The position numbers were made by a program, and so were the translations under genes. The notes under the pieces are model-generated. The model had not been told where the DNA came from. It ran no database searches and saw only the letters and a program-made list of their open reading frames with translations. From DASYUM01 sp036001225 (GTDB lineage: Bacteria > Methylomirabilota > Methylomirabilia > Rokubacteriales > DASRDR01), in the NCBI GenBank assembly GCA_036001225.1, contig DASYUM010000070.1:1-37188 (forward strand): a stretch of 37,188 nucleotides of DNA, read 5' to 3'. Of this stretch, positions 15,391 to 22,592 are shown one piece after another. Every line of letters starts with the position of its first letter. Positions within the stretch are counted from its first letter, which is position 1.

Positions 15391-16114
15391 CGCGCCGGTC
15401 GTCGTCGCGTCCCCGACCGCCCGCGGGCGCGAGCTGAGCTGGCGCGAGCGCCGCACGGTGGCGATCGAGGTCGCGCTCGGACGAGCCGCCGTCCGCGTGC
15501 TCGGCGCGAGCCTTCGGCTCACCGAGGCCAATCGCGAGGCCGTCGAGCGGCTATGGGCCAGCGGCGGCCCGGTGATCTACGCCGCCTGGCACGGCCGGAT
15601 GTTCCTGCTGCCGTACTTCTACGGCCGCCGCCGGGTCGTCCACGTCCTGGCCAGCCGGTCCCGCGACGGCGAGATCGTGAGCCGGTTCGCCCGTGGCTTC
15701 GGGTTCCGCGTCGTCCGCGGCTCGACCTCGCGGGGGGCTGCCCCGGCGATCCGCGCCCTGGCCCGGCTCCTTCGCCAGGAGCACGCCGAGGTCGGGATCG
15801 TCCCCGATGGCCCGCGGGGACCGCGCTACGTGGCCCAGGCCGGTCCGGTGCTGCTGGCCAAGCTCGGACGGGCGCCCATCGTCCCGCTCGGCATCGGGGC
15901 CTCGCGGGCCACCCGGCTTCGCTCGTGGGACGAGTTCCTCATCCCGCACCCCTTCGCCCGCGTCGCGGTCGTGTTCGGCGACCCGCTGGCGGTCGCCGCC
16001 GACGCCGACCGCGCGGCGCTGGAGACCGCCCGCCAGCACCTGGAGACCGCCCTGCGGCGGCTCACGCTCGAGGCCGACCGGCTGGCCGGCGCCCGCGGTG
16101 TACCTCCTCTATAG
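15368..16114 (+). CDS. DUF374 lysophospholipid-type acyltransferase, candidate lipid A late acyltransferase (LpxJ-like)
   Basis: About 248 aa. It shows the DUF374 pattern: IYAAWHGRMFLLPYFY, then VLASRSRDGEIVSRFARGFGF, RVVRGSTSRGAAPAIRAL, VGIVPDGPRGPRY, and APIVPLGIGASRATRLRSWDEF. An N-terminal hydrophobic or amphipathic segment would place it at the inner membrane. Campylobacter/Helicobacter LpxJ, a secondary acyltransferase of Kdo-lipid A synthesis, belongs to this family. The position between lpxB and waaA, and the absence of LpxL/LpxM-type genes here, support that role by inference. GTG 15368 and GTG 15383 are both possible starts; each overlaps the end of lpxB. The 3' end overlaps waaA by 17 nt. 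A phospholipid role is not excluded. Confidence 0.88.
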   Translation: MGTSSVPDAPVVVASPTARGRELSWRERRTVAIEVALGRAAVRVLGASLRLTEANREAVERLWASGGPVIYAAWHGRMFLLPYFYGRRRVVHVLASRSRDGEIVSRFARGFGFRVVRGSTSRGAAPAIRALARLLRQEHAEVGIVPDGPRGPRYVAQAGPVLLAKLGRAPIVPLGIGASRATRLRSWDEFLIPHPFARVAVVFGDPLAVAADADRAALETARQHLETALRRLTLEADRLAGARGVPPL

Positions 16115-17402
16115 CGTCGGCCTCGCGCTCCTCGGGCTCGCCTACCTGCCGGTCTTTCTCGTCCGCAAGGTCTGGCGGGCCGGCCACCCGCTGGCGCTGG
16201 GCGAGCGCTTCGGCTTCATCCCGCTCCGGCCGGGCCCGGACCGTTTCTGGGTCCACGCCGTCTCGGTCGGCGAGGTGATGGCCGCGGTCCCCCTCGTCAA
16301 CGCTCTCCGGCGACGCTGGCCCGCCACCGAGGTCGTCGTGTCCACGGTGACCGCCACCGGGGCCCGAGTGGCCCGGGCCCGCCTGCCGGAGACCGCGGCC
16401 GCCTTCGTCTTCCCGGTGGATCTTGGTCCCGCTGTCCGGCGGGCAGTCCGCCGCGTCCGCCCCCGCTGCTTCATCGCCCTGGAGACCGAGCTGTGGCCCA
16501 ACCTCCTCCGGGCGCTGGCCGCCGCCGGGGTCCCGGCCGCCGTCGCCAACGGCCGGATCTCCGACCGCTCGTTCCGCCGTTACGGCCGCGTCCGGCGCCT
16601 GTTTCGCCGCGTGCTCGACGGCGTCGCGCTCTTCTGCATGCAGTCCGACGAGGACGCGCGACGAGTCATCACGCTGGGAGCCCGGCCCGAGCGGGTGCTG
16701 GTGACCGGCAACCTGAAGATGGAAGCCGCCGAGGGCACCGACGGGGCGGACCAGCTCTGGCGGCGATTGCTTCATCTCGGCGCCGCCCGCGTCTGGATCG
16801 CCGGCAGCACCCACCGTGGCGAGGAGGGCACGATCCTGGACGCCTTCCGCGGACTGCGGGGCGAACTGGGCGATGGTGCCGGGCCGCTCTCCCTCATCCT
16901 CGCCCCGCGCCACCCCGAGCGCGTCGAGGAGGTCGAGGCGCTCGCCCGCACGCGGGGACTGGCGCCGGTACGGCGCAGCCGCGTCGCCCCCGGTGACCCG
17001 CCCGAGGTGATCCTGCTGGACACGATCGGGGAGCTTTCCACGCTCTACGCGGTGGCCGAGGTGATCTTCGTCGGCGGCAGCCTGGTCCCGGCCGGCGGCC
17101 ACAACGTCATCGAGCCCGCGCTCCACGCCAAGCCCGTCGTCTTCGGCCCGCACATGAGCAACTTCCGCGAGTCGGCCGCCCTCCTGTTGCGGGCCGGGGC
17201 CGCCCTTCAGCTCCGCGACGCCGCCGAGTTGCTGCCCGCGCTGCGCGCGCTGTTCGCCGACGCGAGCCGGCGGCGGGCGATGGGCGACGCGGCCTGGGCC
17301 GCGGTGCGGGCGCACCAGGGCGCGTGCCAGCGCACGCTGGAAGCGCTGGAGACCCTGCTCGAGCCCGCCGATCGGGCGACGAGGGCCGGCGACGGCGCCT
17401 GA
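16098..17402 (+). CDS. waaA: 3-deoxy-D-manno-octulosonic acid transferase (Kdo transferase)
   Basis: GT30 enzyme that transfers Kdo from CMP-Kdo to the lipid A precursor at the inner membrane. It has 434 aa. An N-terminal membrane anchor (LLYSVGLALLGLAYLPVFLV, residues about 3-22) is followed by HAVSVGEVMAAVPLV with the conserved catalytic Glu. Next come ETELWPNLLRALAAAGVPAA and NGRISDRSFRRY, then the C-terminal domain with GSTHRGEEGTILDAF and VFVGGSLVPAGGHNVIEPA-type motifs. GTG 16098 lies inside the acyltransferase gene; the anchor begins immediately, which supports this start. One transferase is present; whether it adds one or two Kdo units cannot be told from sequence. kdsB for CMP-Kdo is at 25950. 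Confidence 0.95.
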   Translation: MYLLYSVGLALLGLAYLPVFLVRKVWRAGHPLALGERFGFIPLRPGPDRFWVHAVSVGEVMAAVPLVNALRRRWPATEVVVSTVTATGARVARARLPETAAAFVFPVDLGPAVRRAVRRVRPRCFIALETELWPNLLRALAAAGVPAAVANGRISDRSFRRYGRVRRLFRRVLDGVALFCMQSDEDARRVITLGARPERVLVTGNLKMEAAEGTDGADQLWRRLLHLGAARVWIAGSTHRGEEGTILDAFRGLRGELGDGAGPLSLILAPRHPERVEEVEALARTRGLAPVRRSRVAPGDPPEVILLDTIGELSTLYAVAEVIFVGGSLVPAGGHNVIEPALHAKPVVFGPHMSNFRESAALLLRAGAALQLRDAAELLPALRALFADASRRRAMGDAAWAAVRAHQGACQRTLEALETLLEPADRATRAGDGA

Positions 17403-18516
17403 CCGCGCCGCCTCCGACCACGTCCCGGCGCCGGTCGCGACCCGGCGTGCGCGGCTCGAGCGCGCGTGGCGGGACGGTCTGCCGGCCCCGTGGGACAGCC
17501 TGCTGGCGGCGGCCGCCCTCGCCTATCGCGGCGGCCTGGCGCTGCGCGGCGCCGCCTACGCCTCCGGTCTCCTTCGCACGCGGCGCTTGCCCTGTCGCGT
17601 GGTGGCCGTCGGCAACCTCACCCTGGGCGGAACCGGGAAGACGCCGCTGGTCGAGCTGCTGGCACGCCGCCTCGGCCACCGGGGACGGCGGGTCGCCATC
17701 CTCAGCCGCGGTTACGGCCGCCGGGGGACGGCCGACCTCATCGTCTCCGACGGCCAGCGACTCCTGGCCACGGCGGCCGACGCGGGTGACGAACCGTACC
17801 TGCTGGCGCGCCGGCTCCCCGGCGTCCCGGTCCTGGTGGGACGCGACCGGGCCCGTGCGGGCGCGACCGCGCTGGCGCGCTTCCGACCCGACGTCCTCCT
17901 GCTGGATGACGGCTTCCAGCAACGGCGGCTCCGAACCGACCTCGCGATCGTGTGCCTCGACGCCCGGGCGCCCTGGGGAGAGCGGGGACTCTTCCCCCGC
18001 GGCACCCTCCGGGAGCCGCCGGCCGCGCTCGGCCGGGCTCATCTCCTGGTCCTCACCCACGCCGACGCCGCCGCCGACCCGGCGGCGCTGGAGGCCAGGC
18101 TGCGGCGCCACGCGCCCGCGGCACCGATCGCTCACGCCACCTACGAGGTCGAGGCCGTCGAAGATGTCGCCACCGGCGGCCGCCTCGCCGTCGAGGCGCT
18201 GCGGACGCGCCCGGCGCTCGCCTTCGCCGGGATCGCCGCCCCCGACAACTTCCGGCGGACGCTGGTCGCCCTGGGCGTCGCGCCCCGCGAGCTGGTGACG
18301 TTCCCCGACCACCACGGCTACACCGCCGACGACGTCGCGGCCCTGGAGGCGCGCGCGCGGGCGGCGGGCGCCGAGGCGCTGGTCACCACCGAGAAGGACG
18401 CGGTCCGGCTGCCGGGGTTGCGCCAGCTCCCGATCTGGGTGGTGCGCGTCCGGCTCCGGCTCGGCGACGCCGACCGCGCGTGGTGGACCGCCTTCGACGC
18501 GCGCGCGGCCGAGTAA
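17392..18516 (+). CDS. lpxK: Tetraacyldisaccharide 4'-kinase LpxK (start codon unresolved)
   Basis: Phosphorylates the 4'-position of the tetra-acyl disaccharide to give lipid IVA. The P-loop is GGTGKTPL, in AVGNLTLGGTGKTPLVELL (17605-17661), followed by ILSRGYGRRG, a DDGFQQRRLRTDL block and late FPDHHGYTADDV and TTEKDAVRL motifs. Coding similarity extends upstream of the P-loop: WRDGLPAPWDSLLAAAALAYRG matches the family's N-terminal membrane segment, so the protein starts well before TTG 17587. That frame has no ATG, GTG or TTG between its previous stop near 17155 and 17587. The start given here is ACG 17392, 6 nt after GAGGG at 17381-17385. It is a guess; CTG 17479 or a sequence error are alternatives. 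The end is secure and abuts waaF. Confidence 0.82.
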   Translation, partial: TAPDRAASDHVPAPVATRRARLERAWRDGLPAPWDSLLAAAALAYRGGLALRGAAYASGLLRTRRLPCRVVAVGNLTLGGTGKTPLVELLARRLGHRGRRVAILSRGYGRRGTADLIVSDGQRLLATAADAGDEPYLLARRLPGVPVLVGRDRARAGATALARFRPDVLLLDDGFQQRRLRTDLAIVCLDARAPWGERGLFPRGTLREPPAALGRAHLLVLTHADAAADPAALEARLRRHAPAAPIAHATYEVEAVEDVATGGRLAVEALRTRPALAFAGIAAPDNFRRTLVALGVAPRELVTFPDHHGYTADDVAALEARARAAGAEALVTTEKDAVRLPGLRQLPIWVVRVRLRLGDADRAWWTAFDARAAE

Positions 18517-19563
18517 ATGAGGCCGCCGGCCATCCCCCGTGATCGCGTCCACCGTGTCCTCGTGCGGTGTCCGAACTGGCTCGGCGACACGGTCATGGCG
18601 GTGCCCGCGATTCGCGCGCTACGCGGCGCGCTGCCGACGGCCGAGCTGTGGTGCCTGGGGCCGTGGGCGGAGCCCGTCCTCGAAGCCGAGCCCGGCATTG
18701 ACCGCCGCCTCCCCTATCCCCGCCGCTGGTCCGCGCGCGCCGGGTTGGTCCGCGACCTCCGCCGAGCGCGCCTGGATCTGGCCCTGCTGCTCCCGAATTC
18801 CTTCGAGGCGGCGCTGTTCGCGCGGCTCGCTGGCGCCCGCTGGCGCGTGGGCTACGCCGGCGACGGGCGGGCCGCCTTCCTCACCCATCCACTGCCGCCG
18901 AAGGCCGGGCGGCAGCATCAGGTAGAGGCCTATCTCGCGCTGCTCGCCCCGCTCGGCTCGGCGGCAATCCTCACCACGCCGACGCTGGCGGTCACCGCCG
19001 CCCGCCAGGCCGAGGCGCGGGGACTGCTCGCCGCGGCGGGCCTGGATCCCGGCCGCCGCGCCGTCGCGATCCAGCTCGGCGCCGCCTTCGGCCCCTCCAA
19101 GCTCTGGCCCGAGGCGCAGCTGGCTGACTTGGCCCGCCGGCTCGAGGATGGCGGCACGCCCGTCGTCTTCCTCGGCGGCCCCGGCAGCGCGCCCCTTGCG
19201 CGCGCGGTCGAAGCGGCGCTCGGGCGACCGGCCCGCAGCCTGGTCGGGCGAGATCATCCCGGCGTCCTCCCCGCGCTGCTGGCCGAGTTCGCGCTCCTCG
19301 TCGCCCCCGACAGCGGCCCCGCTCACGTCGCCGCCGCCGTGGGGACGCCGGTCGTGACCCTGTTCGGTCCGACCGACCCGCGGCTCACCGCGCCGGTAGG
19401 CGACGGGCACGCCGCGCTCTGGACCAGGCCGCCGTGCGCGCCTTGCTTCCGGCCTCGCTGCCCCATCGATCATCGCTGCTTGCGCGCGCTGAGCGTCGAC
19501 GACGTCCTCAGCGCGGTCCGCGCCCGACTCCCGTCGTCCTCGGCTCGCTCGGCGCGGTCATGA
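18517..19563 (+). CDS. waaF: ADP-heptose:LPS heptosyltransferase II-like (GT9)
   Basis: Glycosyltransferase family 9 protein of 348 aa that would add a heptose to the inner LPS core. The N-terminal VLVRCPNWLGDTVMAVPAIRA is the WaaF signature (PNWLGD). The C-terminal domain has AIQLGAAFGPSKLWP, then VAPDSGPAHVAAAVGTPVVTLFGPTDP. A cysteine-rich tail, CAPCFRPRCPIDHRCL, is typical of WaaF. ATG 18517 immediately follows the lpxK TAA. The next gene begins in an ATGA overlap. The exact heptose position cannot be read from sequence; a second GT9 at 24126 looks WaaC-like. Confidence 0.9.
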   Translation: MRPPAIPRDRVHRVLVRCPNWLGDTVMAVPAIRALRGALPTAELWCLGPWAEPVLEAEPGIDRRLPYPRRWSARAGLVRDLRRARLDLALLLPNSFEAALFARLAGARWRVGYAGDGRAAFLTHPLPPKAGRQHQVEAYLALLAPLGSAAILTTPTLAVTAARQAEARGLLAAAGLDPGRRAVAIQLGAAFGPSKLWPEAQLADLARRLEDGGTPVVFLGGPGSAPLARAVEAALGRPARSLVGRDHPGVLPALLAEFALLVAPDSGPAHVAAAVGTPVVTLFGPTDPRLTAPVGDGHAALWTRPPCAPCFRPRCPIDHRCLRALSVDDVLSAVRARLPSSSARSARS

Positions 19564-20687
19564 GGCCGTTCCGCATCTTGCACCTGGTGGCAAACCGCTG
19601 GTGGACGGGAAGCGCGGAGCCGGCTCTCGACCTTGCCCAGGCGCTGCGGGCTCGCGGCCACCAGGTCGCGTTCGCCTACATCCGGGGGGATGCGCTCGAG
19701 GCCCGCGCCCGGGCGGCCGGGTTCCCGGCCCTCGACGGGCTCGCCCTGGAGCGGACGGCGCGCCCGGACCTCCTCGTCCGCGACGTCGTGGCCCTGCGTC
19801 GCTGGCTCCGCGACGGCCGGTTCGACATCGTCCATGCCCACCTCAGCCACGATCACTGGCTGGCCGCGCTGGCCGGGCGGGGGAGCCCGGCCGCCCTGGT
19901 GCGGACGGTCCACCACCGCCGCGCCATCCGCTGGGGGCCGGCGAGCCGCTGGCTGTTCTCGCGGACGGCGGCGGTCATCGCCGTGAGCGAGGCCATCGCG
20001 AGCGCCGCCCGCGAGGCGGGGGTGGGCCCCGCGCGGCTGGCGGTGGTGCCCGGCGCCGTGGACGTCGAGCGCTTCCGCGCCGACCTCGATGGCCGCCCGG
20101 TCCGGGCCGAGCTGGGCCTGGGCGAAGCGCCGGTGGTCGGCTGTGTGGCGCGGCTCGTTCCCGGCCGCGGACACGATCTCCTCCTCGAGGCGGCATGCCG
20201 GCTGCGGGCGCGGCTCCCGGACTTGCGCGTCCTGCTCGTCGGGCGCGGGGAGGGTCGACCGGCGCTCGAGCGGCGCGTCCGGGAGCTCGGCCTTGGCGAC
20301 GTCGTCGTCTTCGCCGGCTACCGGAGCGACGATCTGCCCCAGGTGTTGGCGGCGATGGACTGCTTCGTCCTTCTCGGCGGCGGCTCGGAGGAGACGGGCC
20401 GCGCGGTGCTGGAGGCGATGGCCGCCGGCCGGCCCGTCGTCGCGGGCCGTTTCGGCGCGATGCCCGAAACGGTGGTGGACGGCGAGACCGGCTGGCTGGT
20501 GGACGCCGCGCCGGCCGCGCTCCCGGAGGTCGTGGCCGCCCGGCTGGGCGCCCTGCTCACCGATCCGACTCGAGCCCGCGCCTTCGGGGCCGCGGCCCGG
20601 CACCGGGCCGCGAGCCGCTTCACGCCCGAGCGCCGCGCCGCCGCCGTCGAGGCCATTTACGTGCGTTCCCTGGCGTCGCCGGATTAG
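19560..20687 (+). CDS. GT4-family glycosyltransferase of LPS core
   Basis: About 375 aa, GT-B fold. The N-terminal domain begins RILHLVANRWWTGSAEPALDL, a donor-independent start typical of GT4. The C-terminal donor-binding domain has GCVARLVPGRGHDLLLEAA and VLLVGRGEGRPALERR. The E-x7-E motif appears as EETGRAVLEAMAAGRPVVAG, followed by PETVVDGETGWLV. It starts at ATG 19560, overlapping the waaF stop by 4 nt, so the two are probably translated together. The sugar and acceptor cannot be read from sequence; the setting among heptosyltransferases suggests core oligosaccharide. Confidence 0.88.
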   Translation: MRPFRILHLVANRWWTGSAEPALDLAQALRARGHQVAFAYIRGDALEARARAAGFPALDGLALERTARPDLLVRDVVALRRWLRDGRFDIVHAHLSHDHWLAALAGRGSPAALVRTVHHRRAIRWGPASRWLFSRTAAVIAVSEAIASAAREAGVGPARLAVVPGAVDVERFRADLDGRPVRAELGLGEAPVVGCVARLVPGRGHDLLLEAACRLRARLPDLRVLLVGRGEGRPALERRVRELGLGDVVVFAGYRSDDLPQVLAAMDCFVLLGGGSEETGRAVLEAMAAGRPVVAGRFGAMPETVVDGETGWLVDAAPAALPEVVAARLGALLTDPTRARAFGAAARHRAASRFTPERRAAAVEAIYVRSLASPD

Positions 20688-20705
20688 GTCGGGCCGGGGC
20701 CACCG

Positions 20706-20714
20706 TGCTACAAT
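20706..20714 (+). promoter_or_regulatory. Extended -10 promoter before the PIG-V-like gene
   Basis: TGCTACAAT has the TGn extension directly before TACAAT (20709-20714, five of six matches). No convincing -35 box is seen, which extended -10 promoters do not need. Start of transcription would be about 20721, 38 nt before the ATG, inside a 71-nt intergenic gap. Confidence 0.5.
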
Positions 20715-20758
20715 CCCCCGGTTCGGGTTCCCCTGCGGCCCGGCCACCACGTATACCC

Positions 20759-21982
20759 ATGGCCGTCGCTCAGCGTTTCGTTGCGACCGCGCGTCTGGGG
20801 GTCCCCCGGGCCGCCCACACTCTCGCCGCCGCTCGTGACTGGGCGGCGGCCAGCCCCGACCGGCAGGCCCTCGCCCGCACGCTCGGCTACTTCACGCTGA
20901 CCCGCCTCACGCTGTTCATCGTCGGGGCCACTGCGATCCGGATCGTCCCGGCCGGTATCCAGCCCCCCACCGAGGTCTATCTGGGGAAGAACCTCTCGCT
21001 GGCCACCTGGGTCCGCTGGGATGCCTGGTGGTATCTGAACGTGGTCGAGCGGGGGTACTGGTTCGACCCAGAAGGCAAGTCGAACGTGGCGTTCTTCCCC
21101 CTCTTCCCGCTGGCCATCAAGGGCCTGACGGCGCTGATCGGCAACCAGGTCGTGGCCGGCCTCCTGGTGGCCAACGCCGCCGCGGTGGCGGCTGTCGTGG
21201 CGCTCTGGTACTGGGTGCGCGAGCAGGCCGGGCCCGTCGCCGCCGAGCGGGCCGCGCTCTGGCTCCTCGTCTTCCCGTTCTCGTTCTTCTTCCACACCAT
21301 CTACGCCGAGGGCCTCTTCTTCCTCTTGGTCACCCTCGGATTCATCGGGGCCGGGCGCCGGCAGTGGCTGCGGGCCGGGGTGTGGGGGGCGCTGGCCGCC
21401 GCCACCCGGCCCATGGGCGTGCTGCTGTTCCCGGCCTTCGTGGCCGGCCTGCTTCGCGACTGGCGAGGGGGACGCGCGCCGAAGCGTGCCGATGTCGTCG
21501 GGGTCCTCCTGGTGCCGCTGGGCTTCGGTCTCTACGCGGGTTATCTGGGCATCGCCTTCGGCAACCCCCTCGCCTTCTGGGACGCTCACGCCGCCGGCTG
21601 GAATGTCCGCGCCCAGTGGGACCTGGCCGGCTACTGGCGGGAAACCTACTGGATCCTCACCCGGGGCCCGCGCATCCAGGCCTACACCCAGCTCCTCGAC
21701 TCGCTGCGCATCATCCTGCCGCTCCTCTTCATGGCGCTCACCATCGCCGCCTTCCGGTGGCTGGGACCCGTACCCGGGTTCTACACGGGCGCCACCGTGG
21801 TGGTGGGGGTCCTGTTCGCGCCGGAGAGCGTCGGTCGGGAGTTCCTGGCGGCGGTCCCCGCCTTCGGGGTGGCTGGGCTCGCCGACCGGGGGGGAAGCCT
21901 GGCCGAGGGATTGCGGATGCTCTCGTTCGGTCTGCTGGTGGTGTTCCTCTTCGCCTTCGTCACCGCGCACTTCGTGGGCTAG
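20759..21982 (+). CDS. PIG-V-like integral membrane glycosyltransferase
   Basis: About 407 aa with many hydrophobic segments. It resembles bacterial members of the PIG-V (GPI mannosyltransferase 2) GT-C family: WVRWDAWWYLNVVERGYWF with its Asp in the first large extracytoplasmic loop, then NVAFFPLFPLAIKGL, and FPFSFFFHTIYAEGLFFLL further on. Such enzymes use polyprenyl-phosphate sugars on the outer side of the inner membrane. The gene starts at ATG 20759 with no clear Shine-Dalgarno sequence and its own promoter. A receiver-domain gene follows after 4 nt. The substrate is unknown; it could decorate LPS core, O-antigen or a protein. Confidence 0.8.
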   Translation: MAVAQRFVATARLGVPRAAHTLAAARDWAAASPDRQALARTLGYFTLTRLTLFIVGATAIRIVPAGIQPPTEVYLGKNLSLATWVRWDAWWYLNVVERGYWFDPEGKSNVAFFPLFPLAIKGLTALIGNQVVAGLLVANAAAVAAVVALWYWVREQAGPVAAERAALWLLVFPFSFFFHTIYAEGLFFLLVTLGFIGAGRRQWLRAGVWGALAAATRPMGVLLFPAFVAGLLRDWRGGRAPKRADVVGVLLVPLGFGLYAGYLGIAFGNPLAFWDAHAAGWNVRAQWDLAGYWRETYWILTRGPRIQAYTQLLDSLRIILPLLFMALTIAAFRWLGPVPGFYTGATVVVGVLFAPESVGREFLAAVPAFGVAGLADRGGSLAEGLRMLSFGLLVVFLFAFVTAHFVG

Positions 21983-21986
21983 GGAC

Positions 21987-22352
21987 ATGAAGCGGATCCT
22001 GGTGGTGGATGACGATGTCCGCGTCTGCGAGGTGCTGGCCGAGTTCCTCCAGCGCGACGGTTACGAGGTGGCTGTCGCCCACCATGGACGGGCCGCGCTG
22101 GGTGAGCTGCGCGCGGGCCCCGTGGACTTGCTCATCCTGGACATCAACATGCCGGAGCTGGGCGGCGCCAGCCTGGTCCAGAAGCTCCGAAGCGATCCGG
22201 AGTGGGCGCGCTTCGCCGCACTCCCGATCATCGTGGTCTCCGCGCTGTGGGACGTGGTCACCTTCGACCTCGACGTCCAGGCCGGCTTCGCCAAGCCGCT
22301 GAAGTACGAGGAGCTGAAGCCGAAGATCCTGGAGCTGATCGGCCCGCCCTAG
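21987..22352 (+). CDS. Stand-alone response-regulator receiver domain protein
   Basis: 121 aa, a single CheY-like REC domain without output domain. ILVVDDDVRVCEVLAEFL carries the acidic pair, LLILDINMPELGG the phosphoacceptor Asp (near residue 53), PIIVVSALWD the Ser/Thr switch position, and FAKPLKYEEL the conserved Lys-Pro. ATG 21987 is 4 nt after the PIG-V-like stop, so the two are probably cotranscribed. No histidine kinase is nearby. It may act through protein-protein contact, for example on a glycosyltransferase, or in a distant phosphorelay; this is inference. Confidence 0.88.
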   Translation: MKRILVVDDDVRVCEVLAEFLQRDGYEVAVAHHGRAALGELRAGPVDLLILDINMPELGGASLVQKLRSDPEWARFAALPIIVVSALWDVVTFDLDVQAGFAKPLKYEELKPKILELIGPP

Positions 22353-22357
22353 ATCAT

Positions 22358-22384
22358 GGGAGGGGGCCTCTGCGGCCCCCTCCC
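22358..22384. repeat. Perfect 11-bp GC-rich hairpin after the receiver gene
   Basis: GGGAGGGGGCC (22358-22368) pairs with GGCCCCCTCCC (22374-22384) around the loop TCTGC. It starts 6 nt after the stop codon. There is no T-tract on either strand, so it is not a standard intrinsic terminator. It may protect the mRNA 3' end, aid termination, or be part of a dispersed REP-like element. Confidence 0.7.
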
Positions 22385-22404
22385 AAACCTCCCCCAAGAG
22401 GGTG

Positions 22405-22423
22405 GCGGCGGCAAAGCCGCCGC
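22405..22423. repeat. Perfect 8-bp hairpin with AAA loop
   Basis: GCGGCGGC (22405-22412) pairs with GCCGCCGC (22416-22423) around AAA. It lies 21 nt after the previous hairpin in the same gap; together they look like one intergenic element. Confidence 0.65.
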
Positions 22424-22557
22424 TCGAACTGGACCACCATTCGCGTTGCGGCTCAGCTTCGCGCGGCGCGCGGCCATCCCGCCCGGGGCCGGGGGTGTGC
22501 GCGGGCGCCGGGTCGGCGTTTCCCCGTACGCCGGCCCCGCGGCGGGGCAAAAAGCGC

Positions 22558-22585
22558 TTTTCACGCTCGGACCGATCCGTATAAT
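22558..22585 (+). promoter_or_regulatory. Promoter of the heptose kinase gene
   Basis: A perfect TATAAT at 22580-22585 has TTTTCA (22558-22563, four of six matches) 16 nt upstream. The predicted transcription start is 22592-22593, the same place as the ATG at 22593, so the transcript would have no leader. The palindrome AAAAGCGCTTTT overlaps the -35 region and could be an operator. Confidence 0.65.
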
Positions 22586-22592
22586 GGGCCCG

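Larger units (their letters stand above)
22353..22557. other. Non-coding gap between receiver gene and heptose kinase gene
   Basis: About 205 nt upstream of the promoter with no supported gene, though frames are open because of high GC. It holds two perfect hairpins (listed separately), further G/C-rich inverted repeats such as GCCCCG-CGG-CGGGGC near 22534-22548, and the palindrome AAAAGCGCTTTT at about 22549-22560 just before or overlapping the promoter. Confidence 0.6.

Noticed and set aside
17587..17589. TTG as the start of lpxK
   Set aside because: The family's N-terminal segment is encoded upstream in the same frame, so starting here would truncate the protein just before the P-loop.
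22356..22592. N-terminal extension of the heptose kinase back to 22356
   Set aside because: The open frame crosses perfect hairpins and the promoter, and its translation does not match sugar kinases; ATG 22593 fits both promoter and homology.
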